Source of the DNA: an uncultured Eubacterium sp.
GTDB lineage: Bacteria > Bacillota > Clostridia > Lachnospirales > Lachnospiraceae
DNA length: 33,272 nucleotides
Reading direction: 5' to 3'
NCBI GenBank assembly: GCA_900548465.1
Contig: URKY01000028.1
Coordinates: 1 to 33,272, forward strand
In this document: one piece after another, positions 1 to 7,330 of the stretch
Position numbering within the stretch: the stretch's first letter is position 1
Layout of the letters: every line of letters starts with the position of its first letter
Made by a program: the position numbers and the translations under genes
The notes under the pieces: model-generated
Seen by the model: only the letters and a program-made list of their open reading frames with translations
Database searches by the model: none
Told to the model about the DNA's origin: nothing

Positions 1-143
1 AAAGTAAAATCCACTGTGAAATGGAAGAGTGGAATTTAAAATTTTAATTTTGGAATTTATTACCTGTTAGGGTAAATATATTTACAAATATATTGTGATA
101 AAATAAAATATGAGTATGAAACATATATTCAAAGGGAATTGCA

Positions 144-605
144 ATGAAGATTACGATTGATATTGATAAAAAATGCAGTGAAAATGAAATAATTATTAAA
201 TGTAATGAAATTACAGATGAAGTACTTGGGTTGCAAAATGCCATAAATAGTTATTCAACTAAAAATATGAAAATGGAATTGGTTTCAGAGGGAAAGGAAT
301 ATTATGTACCGGTAGAGGAAATTATATTCTTTCAAACGGAAGGTGAATTTATCAAGGCTCATACAAGAAATGACATGTTTAACACAAAACATAAATTATA
401 TGAACTGGAACAATTACTTCCACATTATTTTATAAGAATATCAAAATCAGCAATTGTAAATTCAAAAGAAATATATGCAATTACAAGAAACCTGACGGCT
501 TCAAGTAAGATAGAATTCAAGGATACCTATAAACACATATTTGTTTCAAGAGGTTATTATAAACCTTTAAAAAGTAAAATAGAGGAAATGAGGAATATAA
601 GATGA
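144..605 (+). CDS. LytTR-family DNA-binding response regulator without receiver domain
   Basis: A 153-residue protein whose C-terminal two thirds (about residues 45-150) match a LytTR DNA-binding domain: the stretch VEEIIFFQTEGEFIKAHT, the HKLYELEQLLP helix and FIRISKSAIVNSKEI are the typical LytTR pattern. There is no phospho-acceptor receiver domain; the first ~45 residues are a short alpha/beta extension. LytTR proteins of this stand-alone type usually control an adjacent membrane-protein gene. The start follows AAGGG with 7 nt spacing. The stop overlaps the start of the next gene (ATGA at 602-605), so the two are translationally coupled. What is inferred is regulation of its own operon and envelope-related genes; the signal sensed is unknown. 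Confidence 0.9.
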   Translation: MKITIDIDKKCSENEIIIKCNEITDEVLGLQNAINSYSTKNMKMELVSEGKEYYVPVEEIIFFQTEGEFIKAHTRNDMFNTKHKLYELEQLLPHYFIRISKSAIVNSKEIYAITRNLTASSKIEFKDTYKHIFVSRGYYKPLKSKIEEMRNIR

Positions 606-1405
606 AAAAATCAAAGGGAGTATTTTGGGGATTGTTAATAATAGCCATAGCAATTCTTTGGCTGTTAAGTGGAATGGATATTATTCAGGGAACAATGGTA
701 ACAAATGTGATATTATCAGGTTTTATGGGAGTATGGTTAGTAAAGGGGCTGGCAGAGGGTGAAAGTTTTAATATATTTTTCCCAATTGCTATTCTTGCTA
801 TTGTATGGGATAAGGAACTTGGCATTGAAAAAATAACACCGTGGCCTGTTATAGGTGCAGCAATTTTGTTATCAATAGGTACATCAATGATATTTAAGGA
901 ATGTAAAAGAAAAAAGTGGGAAAATAAATATTCAAATGGTGCAAATAGTCAAGGACATAGAAATTTTGGCAGTACAAATTACAATCAATTTGAAAATCAG
1001 GATAATACAAACAAAAAAAATACTGAGTACGGAACAAACAGAGCACAACAAAGTCATGCAGATGGTGAACATGTATATCATATGAACAGATTTTCAGGTG
1101 CTGAAAAATATATAGACTCACAAAATTTAAAGAGTGTGGAAATTATAAATAAATATGGAGGTATAGGAGTATATTTGGATAAAGCTGTAGCTGCCGGAGA
1201 CAGAATATATATGAGAATTGAATGTGTAGCGGGAGGTATGGAGATATACATACCAAAGAGTTGGAAACTGGAAAACCGTGTTAATTGTTTTGCCGGAGCT
1301 GTAGAAACACCTAAAGGTGAGCCATATGAGGAAGCAATAAATGATGTTACGTTAGAATTAACTGGAACAGTAAAAGCTGGAGGAGTTGAAATTATAAGAG
1401 TGTAG
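602..1405 (+). CDS. LiaF-like membrane protein (LiaI/LiaF-type TM region plus LiaF-like C-terminal domain)
   Basis: A 267-residue protein. The N-terminal ~100 residues hold four hydrophobic segments (around 8-25, 33-50, 57-70 and 80-97). A hydrophilic Asn/Gln-rich linker follows (about 105-160), then a beta-rich C-terminal domain of about 100 residues with repeated VEIINKYGGIGVYLD / IECVAGGMEIYIP / NCFAGAVETP blocks. This is the arrangement of LiaF-like cell-envelope stress proteins, in which the C-terminal part is a right-handed beta-helix-like domain. It overlaps the LytTR gene by 4 nt, supporting a two-gene operon. LiaF proteins negatively regulate envelope-stress two-component systems; no LiaRS genes are visible here, so partnership with the LytTR protein is inference. 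The TAG stop abuts the left arm of the inverted repeat at 1406. Confidence 0.85.
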   Translation: MKKSKGVFWGLLIIAIAILWLLSGMDIIQGTMVTNVILSGFMGVWLVKGLAEGESFNIFFPIAILAIVWDKELGIEKITPWPVIGAAILLSIGTSMIFKECKRKKWENKYSNGANSQGHRNFGSTNYNQFENQDNTNKKNTEYGTNRAQQSHADGEHVYHMNRFSGAEKYIDSQNLKSVEIINKYGGIGVYLDKAVAAGDRIYMRIECVAGGMEIYIPKSWKLENRVNCFAGAVETPKGEPYEEAINDVTLELTGTVKAGGVEIIRV

Positions 1406-1647
1406 TTTCAGTAGTCAAATATTAAAAAATAAATATAAAAAAAGAAGAGTGTTATTTTAAACGATAGGCAGTATTTCTAAATCTTTGTGAGCATAGTTGC
1501 AATTGCGAAGCATTGTCTGAAGTCGCGTAGCGACTGAGTTTGCGGGAGCAATTGCTAATAAACGGCGAAACAAAGATAGAAATACAACGTGTTTCAAATA
1601 ACACTCTTCTTTTTTTATATTTATTTTTTAATATTCAACTACTGAAA
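1406..1647. repeat. Long imperfect palindrome between convergent genes (52-bp arms)
   Basis: The left arm (1406-1457) and right arm (1596-1647) are inverted copies matching at 50 of 52 positions by eye. Inside them is a second inverted pair (1471-1488 with 1570-1585, one 2-nt gap) and a small hairpin AGTCGC-GTA-GCGACT at 1521-1535. The arms contain A-tract/T-tract hairpin sequence, so the structure would act as a bidirectional terminator for the two convergent genes. The right arm includes the last six sense codons and the stop of the minus-strand gene ending at 1628; the left arm begins at the base after the TAG of the plus-strand gene. It could be a MITE-like element or an inverted duplication; no clear target-site duplication is seen. 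Confidence 0.85.
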
Positions 1648-2365
1648 TAAGACTTTTTAATACACCTTCTTCTTCGGATACTCTTTTGCCAAGTCTTGCA
1701 GCGGCTACAATAGGAATCCAGTTACGAACATATTTAGATGCTGTGTTTGTTGAGTCGCAGAACTTCTTTAAGTAAACATCAGCGTAATCAGGCATGTTCA
1801 TTAACATCCAAATGTAAGTACGGGCAACATCTGCACTGGCACTGCCTTGTGTGGCATGATTCCAGTCAGTAATGTAATAACCATTATCAGTTATAACAAC
1901 GTTATGTGGTGTGAAGTTACCGTGTACTAGTTTTCTATGCTTAGGGCATGTGTTGAGCATGTCTAATAGATCAATTTTCATACCTTCATCCAGTTCAGAG
2001 GCATTAATGTAGTCTGTAAGTTTCTCCTTCTGTATAGGAAGTTTAGGACATTTGTGCTTGTGAATTGATGTATGAATCTCAACCATTTTATCCAAATATT
2101 TATCAACATCTTTAGGATTTTCTTTAATAAGGTCAAAAAGAGTTTTTCCCTTAATAACATAAGATTTAAAAGCCCATTGTCCATCAATCTTTGTAACTTC
2201 CTCAATTGATGGTACATTTACACCGTCAGCTTCAACTTCTGCAGTAATAAATGACTCAAGGAAGACAAGCCTTTTATCATAATCTTTATTAAAAATTTTG
2301 AAGGTATTTACACCATCAGAACATATTTCGTTATTTCGTCTTTTATTGATTAATTCTAAATTCAT
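1628..2365 (-). CDS. APH/choline-kinase-fold phosphotransferase family protein
   Basis: A 245-residue protein with the aminoglycoside phosphotransferase / thiamine-kinase-like fold. The catalytic-loop motif reads LVHGNFTPHNVVI (around residues 146-158) and the DFG-equivalent reads YYITDWNHATQGSASADVAR, with the metal-binding Asp in TDW. The Brenner-type motif is normally HGDxxxxN; here the expected catalytic Asp is Asn (HGN), while the metal-ligand Asn (PHN) is kept. The substrate cannot be read; homologues act on small alcohols or amines, and orphan members are common in Clostridia. The last codons and the stop lie within the right arm of the inverted repeat at 1596-1647. The start is preceded by AAGGGGATGTTCTT. 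The gene is divergent from serS. Confidence 0.82.
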   Translation of the reverse strand: MNLELINKRRNNEICSDGVNTFKIFNKDYDKRLVFLESFITAEVEADGVNVPSIEEVTKIDGQWAFKSYVIKGKTLFDLIKENPKDVDKYLDKMVEIHTSIHKHKCPKLPIQKEKLTDYINASELDEGMKIDLLDMLNTCPKHRKLVHGNFTPHNVVITDNGYYITDWNHATQGSASADVARTYIWMLMNMPDYADVYLKKFCDSTNTASKYVRNWIPIVAAARLGKRVSEEEGVLKSLISVVEY

Positions 2366-2448
2366 AAGAACATCCCCTTAAAAATTGATATAATATATTT
2401 TTCGACAAAAAATAGTATAACACATTTCCATAATGTTTGCTACAATCC

Positions 2449-2477
2449 TTGAAAAAATAAGGTGTAGGGGGTATAAT
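2449..2477 (+). promoter_or_regulatory. Sigma-A type promoter of serS
   Basis: TTGAAA (2449-2454), a 17-nt spacer and TATAAT (2472-2477) lie about 48 nt upstream of the serS start. Spacing is ideal and only one -35 position departs clearly from consensus. The leader is too short for a T-box. Confidence 0.75.
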
Positions 2478-2525
2478 TGAAACATCGTGTAAAAGTAGAA
2501 ATCTTTGTGCAAAGGGAGAAAAGAA

Positions 2526-3809
2526 ATGTTAGATATTAAATTTGTCAGAGACAACCCTGAGGTTGTAAAACAAAATATAAGAAATAAATTCCAGGATCAT
2601 AAGCTTCCTCTTGTTGATGAAGTAATTGAATTAGATCAGGAAAACCGCAAAATAAAAAAAGAAGTTGAATCTCTTCGAGCAGAAAAGAACAGTTTGTCAA
2701 AGTTAATTGGCGGACTGATGAAAGATGGAAAGAAAGAAGAAGCTGAAGAAGTAAAGGCTAAAGTAGCTGCAGGAAATGCAAGAATTGATGAGCTTACATC
2801 TGAGGAAAAGAGAACAGCAGAAGAAATTAAAAAGAGAATGATGATTATTCCAAATATTATCGATCCATCAGTTCCTATTGGAAAAGATGATAGTGAAAAT
2901 GTTGAGGTTGAAAGATTTGGAGAGCCGGTTGTTCCTGATTTTGAAGTTCCATATCATACAGATATTATGGAAAAATTCCATGGAATAGATTTAGATGCAG
3001 CAAGAAATGTTGCAGGTAATGGTTTCTATTATCTTATGGGAGATATTGCAAGACTTCATTCAGCAGTTATTTCATATGCGAGAGATTTCATGATTGATAG
3101 AGGATTCACATATTGCGTTCCTCCGTTTATGATTAGAAGCAATGTTGTAACAGGTGTTATGAGTTTTGATGAAATGGATCAGATGATGTATAAGATTGAA
3201 GGTGAGGACCTTTACTTAATCGGTACAAGTGAGCATTCCATGATTGGTAAATTTATTGGAACACATATTAAAGAGGATGAACTTCCTTATACACTTACAA
3301 GTTATTCACCTTGCTTCCGTAAAGAAAAAGGTGCTCATGGAATTGAGGAAAGAGGAGTATACAGAATACATCAGTTTGAAAAGCAGGAAATGATTGTTAT
3401 ATGTAAGCCGGAAGACAGCATGGCATGGTATGACAAACTTTGGAAGAATACTGTAGATTTATTTAGAAGTCTTGATATTCCTGTTCGTACATTGGAATGT
3501 TGTTCAGGAGATTTGGCAGATCTTAAGGTTAAATCTGTTGACGTTGAAGCATGGTCACCAAGACAGAAGAAATACTTTGAAGTTGGTAGTTGCTCTAACT
3601 TAGGAGATGCTCAGGCAAGAAGACTTTCAATTAGAATAAAGGGAAAAGACGGTAACTACTTTGCTCATACTCTTAACAATACAGTAGTTGCTCCACCTCG
3701 TATGCTTATTGCATTCTTAGAGAATAACCTTAACGCAGATGGAAGCGTAACTATTCCTGAAGTATTAAGACCATATATGGGTGGAATGGAAAAAATTGAA
3801 GTAAAATAA
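2526..3809 (+). CDS. serS: Serine--tRNA ligase
   Basis: A 427-residue class II aminoacyl-tRNA synthetase that charges tRNA-Ser with serine. Residues ~1-100 form the long antiparallel coiled-coil arm (LDQENRKIKKEVESLRAEKNSL onward). Motif 2 is SPCFRKEKGAHG...RIHQFEKQEM; the serine-site region reads VEAWSPRQKKYFEVGSCSNLGDAQARR; motif 3 reads TLNNTVVAPPRMLIAFLEN. Most bacterial SerRS have LNGSG in motif 3, so NNT with PPRM resembles the divergent, archaeal-like group more. The ATG at 2526 is chosen over an in-frame TTG at 2505 because AAGGGAG lies 7 nt upstream of it and family N-termini begin MLDIK. It has its own promoter and is followed by tRNA-Arg. Cytoplasmic and expected to be essential, unless a second standard serS exists elsewhere. 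Confidence 0.96.
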   Translation: MLDIKFVRDNPEVVKQNIRNKFQDHKLPLVDEVIELDQENRKIKKEVESLRAEKNSLSKLIGGLMKDGKKEEAEEVKAKVAAGNARIDELTSEEKRTAEEIKKRMMIIPNIIDPSVPIGKDDSENVEVERFGEPVVPDFEVPYHTDIMEKFHGIDLDAARNVAGNGFYYLMGDIARLHSAVISYARDFMIDRGFTYCVPPFMIRSNVVTGVMSFDEMDQMMYKIEGEDLYLIGTSEHSMIGKFIGTHIKEDELPYTLTSYSPCFRKEKGAHGIEERGVYRIHQFEKQEMIVICKPEDSMAWYDKLWKNTVDLFRSLDIPVRTLECCSGDLADLKVKSVDVEAWSPRQKKYFEVGSCSNLGDAQARRLSIRIKGKDGNYFAHTLNNTVVAPPRMLIAFLENNLNADGSVTIPEVLRPYMGGMEKIEVK

Positions 3810-3827
3810 TATATTTTATATTATAAA

Positions 3828-3845
3828 TTGCGGCAGGTGCCGCAA
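3828..3845 (+). other. GC-rich hairpin between serS and tRNA-Arg
   Basis: A perfect 7-bp stem TTGCGGC / GCCGCAA with an AGGT loop ends 3 nt before the first base of the tRNA. There is no T-tract, so it is not a standard terminator. It may stabilise the serS mRNA 3' end after processing at the tRNA; that role is inference. Confidence 0.5.
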
Positions 3846-3848
3846 ACT

Positions 3849-3920
3849 GTTCCCTTAGTTAAATGGATATAACGGGGCCCTCCTAAGGCTCAATTGTAGG
3901 TTCGATTCCTACAGGGAACA
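3849..3920 (+). tRNA. tRNA-Arg (anticodon CCT)
   Basis: A complete cloverleaf of 72 nt: acceptor GTTCCCT/AGGGAAC, D-stem GTTA/TAAC, anticodon stem GGGCC/GGCTC with loop CTCCTAA (anticodon CCT, reading AGG), T-stem GTAGG/CCTAC with TTCGATT loop, discriminator A. CCA is not encoded. No separate promoter is seen in the 39 nt after serS, so cotranscription with serS is likely. Confidence 0.96.
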
Positions 3921-3946
3921 TTTAAAAATAAATATGGAGAAATAAG

Positions 3947-4951
3947 ATGGATTATATAGTAATGGATTTAGAGTGGAATCAAAATCCTTACGGAAAAAGT
4001 AATTATCATCATGATATGCCATTTGAGATTATAGAAATTGGTGCTGTTAGGGTAAGTGAAAACAGAGAAATTCTGGATTCATACCAACAGGTTATTCATC
4101 CAAGAGTATATAAGAAACTTCATTACAAAATACAGGAGATTACTCATTTTACAAATGAGGAGTTGAGTCACGGTAAAGATTTCAAACGTGCAATAGTAGA
4201 GTTCCTTGACTGGTGTGGTGATGATTACATGTTTTGTACATGGGGTTCCATGGATTTAACAGAGCTTCAGAAGAATATGCGTCATTACAAGCTGGAGCGT
4301 ATTTTAGATTTTCCGTTGTTCTATGTGGATTTACAGAAAATGTTTAGTTTAAGATATGATGATGGTCATATGAAAAGAACCTTAACAAGTGCTGTTGAGT
4401 TTTTGAACATAGAAGAGGATAAAGGTTTTCACAGAGCATTAAGTGATGCCTACTATACTGCAAGAGTCATGCAGACGATGGACTATGAGAAGTATAAGGA
4501 CAGACTTTCTATTGATACTTTTTATCCACCAAGAATAAAAGAGGAAGAAATATTCGTTAGGTTTGATCAATATACAAAATTGGTTACAAGGGAATTTTTA
4601 AGTAAAGAAGATTTATTTGAAGAAGAGGAAGTAAGATCACTTAAATGCAATAAATGTGATAAACCTCTTGATGTGTTGATAGATTGGTTTTCTGACAGTG
4701 GAAAAACATATTATTGTTTGGGAAAATGTAATGAACATGGATATGTTCGAGGGAAAATTAGAGTTAAAAAATTAGAAGAAGACAGTTTCTATGCCATAAA
4801 AATTATGAAATCCACAGACGAAGAAGGAGCAAATGGCATATACGAAAAACAGGAAAATATTAGGGAAAAGAGACGTGAGAGAAGACAGAGGTCTCTTGAA
4901 AAAGAAATCGTTGTAGATGAAATATGGGAAGAAGAGGAAGACGACGATTAG
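3947..4951 (+). CDS. DEDD-family 3'-5' exonuclease with C-terminal zinc-ribbon-like region
   Basis: A 334-residue protein. Residues 1-185 are a DnaQ-like exonuclease domain: ExoI motif VMDLEWNQ, ExoII region around DWCGDDYMFCTWGSMDL, and ExoIII with the DEDDh-type histidine and Asp in FHRALSDAYYTARVM. The closest familiar relatives are KapD/ERI1-like exonucleases. A C-terminal extension carries CNKC (about residues 231-234) and CLGKC (about 257-261), which could form a Cys4 zinc ribbon, then a highly charged tail rich in Arg and Glu. The start is supported by GGAG upstream. It is followed by a strong bidirectional terminator. Substrate is unknown: an RNA or DNA 3' end; the zinc-ribbon-like part suggests nucleic-acid binding. 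Confidence 0.88.
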   Translation: MDYIVMDLEWNQNPYGKSNYHHDMPFEIIEIGAVRVSENREILDSYQQVIHPRVYKKLHYKIQEITHFTNEELSHGKDFKRAIVEFLDWCGDDYMFCTWGSMDLTELQKNMRHYKLERILDFPLFYVDLQKMFSLRYDDGHMKRTLTSAVEFLNIEEDKGFHRALSDAYYTARVMQTMDYEKYKDRLSIDTFYPPRIKEEEIFVRFDQYTKLVTREFLSKEDLFEEEEVRSLKCNKCDKPLDVLIDWFSDSGKTYYCLGKCNEHGYVRGKIRVKKLEEDSFYAIKIMKSTDEEGANGIYEKQENIREKRRERRQRSLEKEIVVDEIWEEEEDDD

Positions 4952-4953
4952 TA

Positions 4954-4995
4954 AAAAAGAGCTACAAATCTTTAAGTTGATTTGTAGCTCTTTTT
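4954..4995. terminator. Bidirectional intrinsic terminator
   Basis: A 17-bp stem (4954-4970 with 4979-4995) including A-tract and T-tract ends and an 8-nt loop. It serves the plus-strand exonuclease gene and the convergent minus-strand gene ending at 5015. Confidence 0.9.
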
Positions 4996-5014
4996 CTGTA
5001 ACAAAACAATAAAA

Positions 5015-5758
5015 CTATTTTGTTTCTTTATAGTTAGTCATAAGAGAATCAAGTTCTTCCAACAAACAGTCAACTTTACCATAGAAAGCATCATTATTGG
5101 CAGGACTGTCAAAATTATCTCTAATGTCTGTAAGTGTCTTAATAATTGAGTTAAGTCTCTTCTTTCCACTTCCATTTAAGTATAAAAGATAACGGCTACG
5201 CTCATTTTCCTGAGGAGTCATTTTCTTTAATACTACTTCCATGTTTGGTTTTTCTCCAATGAAACGATAAGTAATTGAAGGTGAAGCATGGTTAAATAGA
5301 TTCTGAAGATAGTAGATATCTCCTGTTTCTTTATAGTATTTCCATGCAAATGTCTTTCTCATTGTCTGAGCTCCAATAGAACTTAAGCCGATTTTGTGAC
5401 CGGCAGCACGAAGTACTCTGTAAGCCTGTTCTCTTGAAACCGGTTTCTCTTTTTCTTTACCCTGATGCCCATAAATTAAATAAGCATCAGGATCCTTTCC
5501 TTCCGTAAAATCATGAATGATTTTTTGAAGGTCATCAGAAATTTTGAAAGTATTTTTGATGTTCTTTGTCCCTATTTCAACAGTAATTTCTTTTTTGTCT
5601 GTAACGTCCTTATTTTTAAAAGAGAGTATATCCTGCAGCTGAAGACCTGTTCCAACTCCAAGTTCAAACATAATGTAATATTTGTAGTCTACTTCTTTTA
5701 ATGTTTCCCCAAAACGTTTTAAAGTTTCTTCATCCTTGATAGGTGCAACCCAATTCAT
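5015..5758 (-). CDS. Tyrosine recombinase-like protein with altered active site (catalytic domain only)
   Basis: A 247-residue protein resembling the catalytic domain of phage integrases without an N-terminal SAM-like core-binding domain, as in B. subtilis YoeC-type proteins. The box I region reads GVGTGLQLQDILSFKNKDV: the invariant Arg of TGLR is Gln. Box II reads AQTMRKTFAWKYY, with the Arg present but the HxxR His replaced by Gln. LFNHASPSITYRFIG keeps the box II His and a candidate nucleophile Tyr. The C-terminal ~75 residues are an extra helical extension. It lies 23 nt after the carboxypeptidase gene with AAGGAGG before the ATG, so the two are probably one operon. Loss of two catalytic residues argues for a DNA-binding or otherwise non-recombinase role; this is inference. 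Confidence 0.75.
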   Translation of the reverse strand: MNWVAPIKDEETLKRFGETLKEVDYKYYIMFELGVGTGLQLQDILSFKNKDVTDKKEITVEIGTKNIKNTFKISDDLQKIIHDFTEGKDPDAYLIYGHQGKEKEKPVSREQAYRVLRAAGHKIGLSSIGAQTMRKTFAWKYYKETGDIYYLQNLFNHASPSITYRFIGEKPNMEVVLKKMTPQENERSRYLLYLNGSGKKRLNSIIKTLTDIRDNFDSPANNDAFYGKVDCLLEELDSLMTNYKETK

Positions 5759-5781
5759 ATTAATACCTCCTTAAAAATTAT

Positions 5782-7179
5782 TTAGCGGTTACGATGTCTC
5801 TTCATCGCTCTTACTCGATTTATTTTTCTTCTTTGCATTACAAAGATTAAAATAATAACAACAATAATTATTACAACTATCAAAATTGGCAATATTAATT
5901 TAAAGTTGCTGTTAGTATTGTCGGATTTTGAAGTTTTCTTATTAACTTTAGTAGTATTCTGCTTTTGCGAAGCCACTGTTTCCTTAACATTGTTTGTAGT
6001 GGTAGTTACTGTTGTTGAAGATTCAGTGCTTTCTTTATTTTTAGACTTAGAAGTTAAATATTTAATTTTAGCTGTTCCAAGAACTTTATCACCATATTTG
6101 TAAGTAATTCTCGCAAAAGAATCGCCCTCTGATTTGAAAGTAACTGTAGTGTCTAAATCTGAAACCTTTGTATTCTTTGGAACAAGAATATTTGCTGAAC
6201 TGTCAATAACTATATTAGCAATATCAGTAGAAAATGGAGATTTTAGCAGTGTATCAGTGTCACTGTCAAATCTCGTATCGTTTTTTGAAACGTTAACATA
6301 CTGAAAATTGTTAAAACCATAATCTAAAAGTTTCCTTGTATCAGTAAAAATAGTCTGCTCATCTTTGGATTTCATAACAACACTGATTAAATCCAAATCT
6401 CCACGTTTAGCATAAGTAACAAGAGTCTTACCTGCCTGATCAGTATAACCGGTTTTTCCACCGACAACGTCAGGGTCGTAATATTCACTTGTAGAATATA
6501 TCATTTTGTGGCGCTGATAGGAAGGATAAGGAGTTTTTCTTTTATTATTTTTTGGTAAAGTATATTCTGTAGTGTGTATAATATCAAGAAAAACAGGATA
6601 CTTAATTGCAGCCTTCATTATCATTGCCATGTCATAAGCAGTAACGTAATGATTAGGGTCATGTAGTCCGTTAGGATTTGCAAAGTGAGTGTCTTTTGCA
6701 CCCGCCTGCTTTGCACGTTCATTCATAAGCTGTGCAAAGGCATCGCATGATCCTGAAATATGTTCAGCTAATGCTCTGGCGGTTTCGTTTGCAGATGAAA
6801 GCATAAGAGCGTAAAGACAATCCTTTACTGTCATTTCCTCACCAATCTGACATCCTATATTTGCATCACCGGGCTGTATGCTGTTAATGTTTTGTTTAGA
6901 ATAAACAACTTTTTCATTCATTTTGCAATTCTCAATAGTAAGAAGTGCAGTCATGATTTTTGTAATGCTGGCAGGGTACATTTTTTTGTGACTGTTCTTT
7001 TCATAAAGAATAGTTCCACTGTTTGGTTCTATGAGAATAGCAGTTTCACCAACTAAGTCAGGAGCCGTAGGCCAGCTGTTTGTTTTTGCATATGTTGTTG
7101 TTGAATTTATCACAAAGGCCTGTCCAAACATAAGAACAAGCATTATTACTGTTAAATAGTAAGATATTATCTTTTTCAT
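5782..7179 (-). CDS. D-alanyl-D-alanine carboxypeptidase (peptidase S11, penicillin-binding protein)
   Basis: A 465-residue secreted, membrane-anchored enzyme that removes the terminal D-Ala from peptidoglycan stem peptides. N-terminal signal peptide (residues ~1-31, ending TTTYAK). The three penicillin-binding motifs are SITK (SxxK nucleophile, about 71-74), SAN (about 128-130) and KTG in VVGGKTGYTDQAGKT. A PBP5-type C-terminal beta domain follows (about 300-375), then a Ser/Thr/Asn-rich linker, one transmembrane helix (about 427-448) and a basic tail RRKINRVRAMKRHRNR. Most S11 enzymes use an amphipathic helix as anchor; a true TM helix after a disordered linker is a variant. AGAGG upstream of the ATG. 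Probably cotranscribed with the recombinase-like gene downstream. Confidence 0.94.
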   Translation of the reverse strand: MKKIISYYLTVIMLVLMFGQAFVINSTTTYAKTNSWPTAPDLVGETAILIEPNSGTILYEKNSHKKMYPASITKIMTALLTIENCKMNEKVVYSKQNINSIQPGDANIGCQIGEEMTVKDCLYALMLSSANETARALAEHISGSCDAFAQLMNERAKQAGAKDTHFANPNGLHDPNHYVTAYDMAMIMKAAIKYPVFLDIIHTTEYTLPKNNKRKTPYPSYQRHKMIYSTSEYYDPDVVGGKTGYTDQAGKTLVTYAKRGDLDLISVVMKSKDEQTIFTDTRKLLDYGFNNFQYVNVSKNDTRFDSDTDTLLKSPFSTDIANIVIDSSANILVPKNTKVSDLDTTVTFKSEGDSFARITYKYGDKVLGTAKIKYLTSKSKNKESTESSTTVTTTTNNVKETVASQKQNTTKVNKKTSKSDNTNSNFKLILPILIVVIIIVVIILIFVMQRRKINRVRAMKRHRNR

Positions 7180-7215
7180 TTATAGCCTCTTTTTATTTTC
7201 GTTTTTTCATATATA

Positions 7216-7244
7216 ATTTAACACATAATAGTTGTGAAAATCAA
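7216..7244 (-). promoter_or_regulatory. Probable promoter of the carboxypeptidase gene
   Basis: On the minus strand TTGATT (7239-7244), 17 nt and TTAAAT (7216-7221), ending about 36 nt before the start codon. Spacing is right; the -10 is weak. Confidence 0.45.
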
Positions 7245-7273
7245 TACTTACCTAAAAATGCCACATAATGGAG

Positions 7274-7322
7274 ATGTCGCAACATTGAAAAACATGTAAT
7301 AATATTTCTAATATTGCGACAT
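7274..7322. repeat. Inverted repeat downstream of the V-ATPase operon
   Basis: Perfect 9-bp arms ATGTCGCAA (7274-7282) and TTGCGACAT (7314-7322), extended inward to 12 of 13 matches. No T-tract follows on either strand. It lies 9 nt past the last V-ATPase stop and about 95 nt upstream of the carboxypeptidase start, so it could be a 3' stem for the operon or a regulatory site for the next gene. Confidence 0.6.
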
Positions 7323-7330
7323 TAATATAT

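Noticed and set aside
44..244. Open frame on the minus strand overlapping the start of the LytTR gene
   Set aside because: Low-complexity Ile/Phe/His product, opposite to a well-supported gene, no ribosome binding site.
2366..2525. T-box riboswitch upstream of serS
   Set aside because: The leader between the clear promoter and the start is under 50 nt, with no T-box sequence or terminator.
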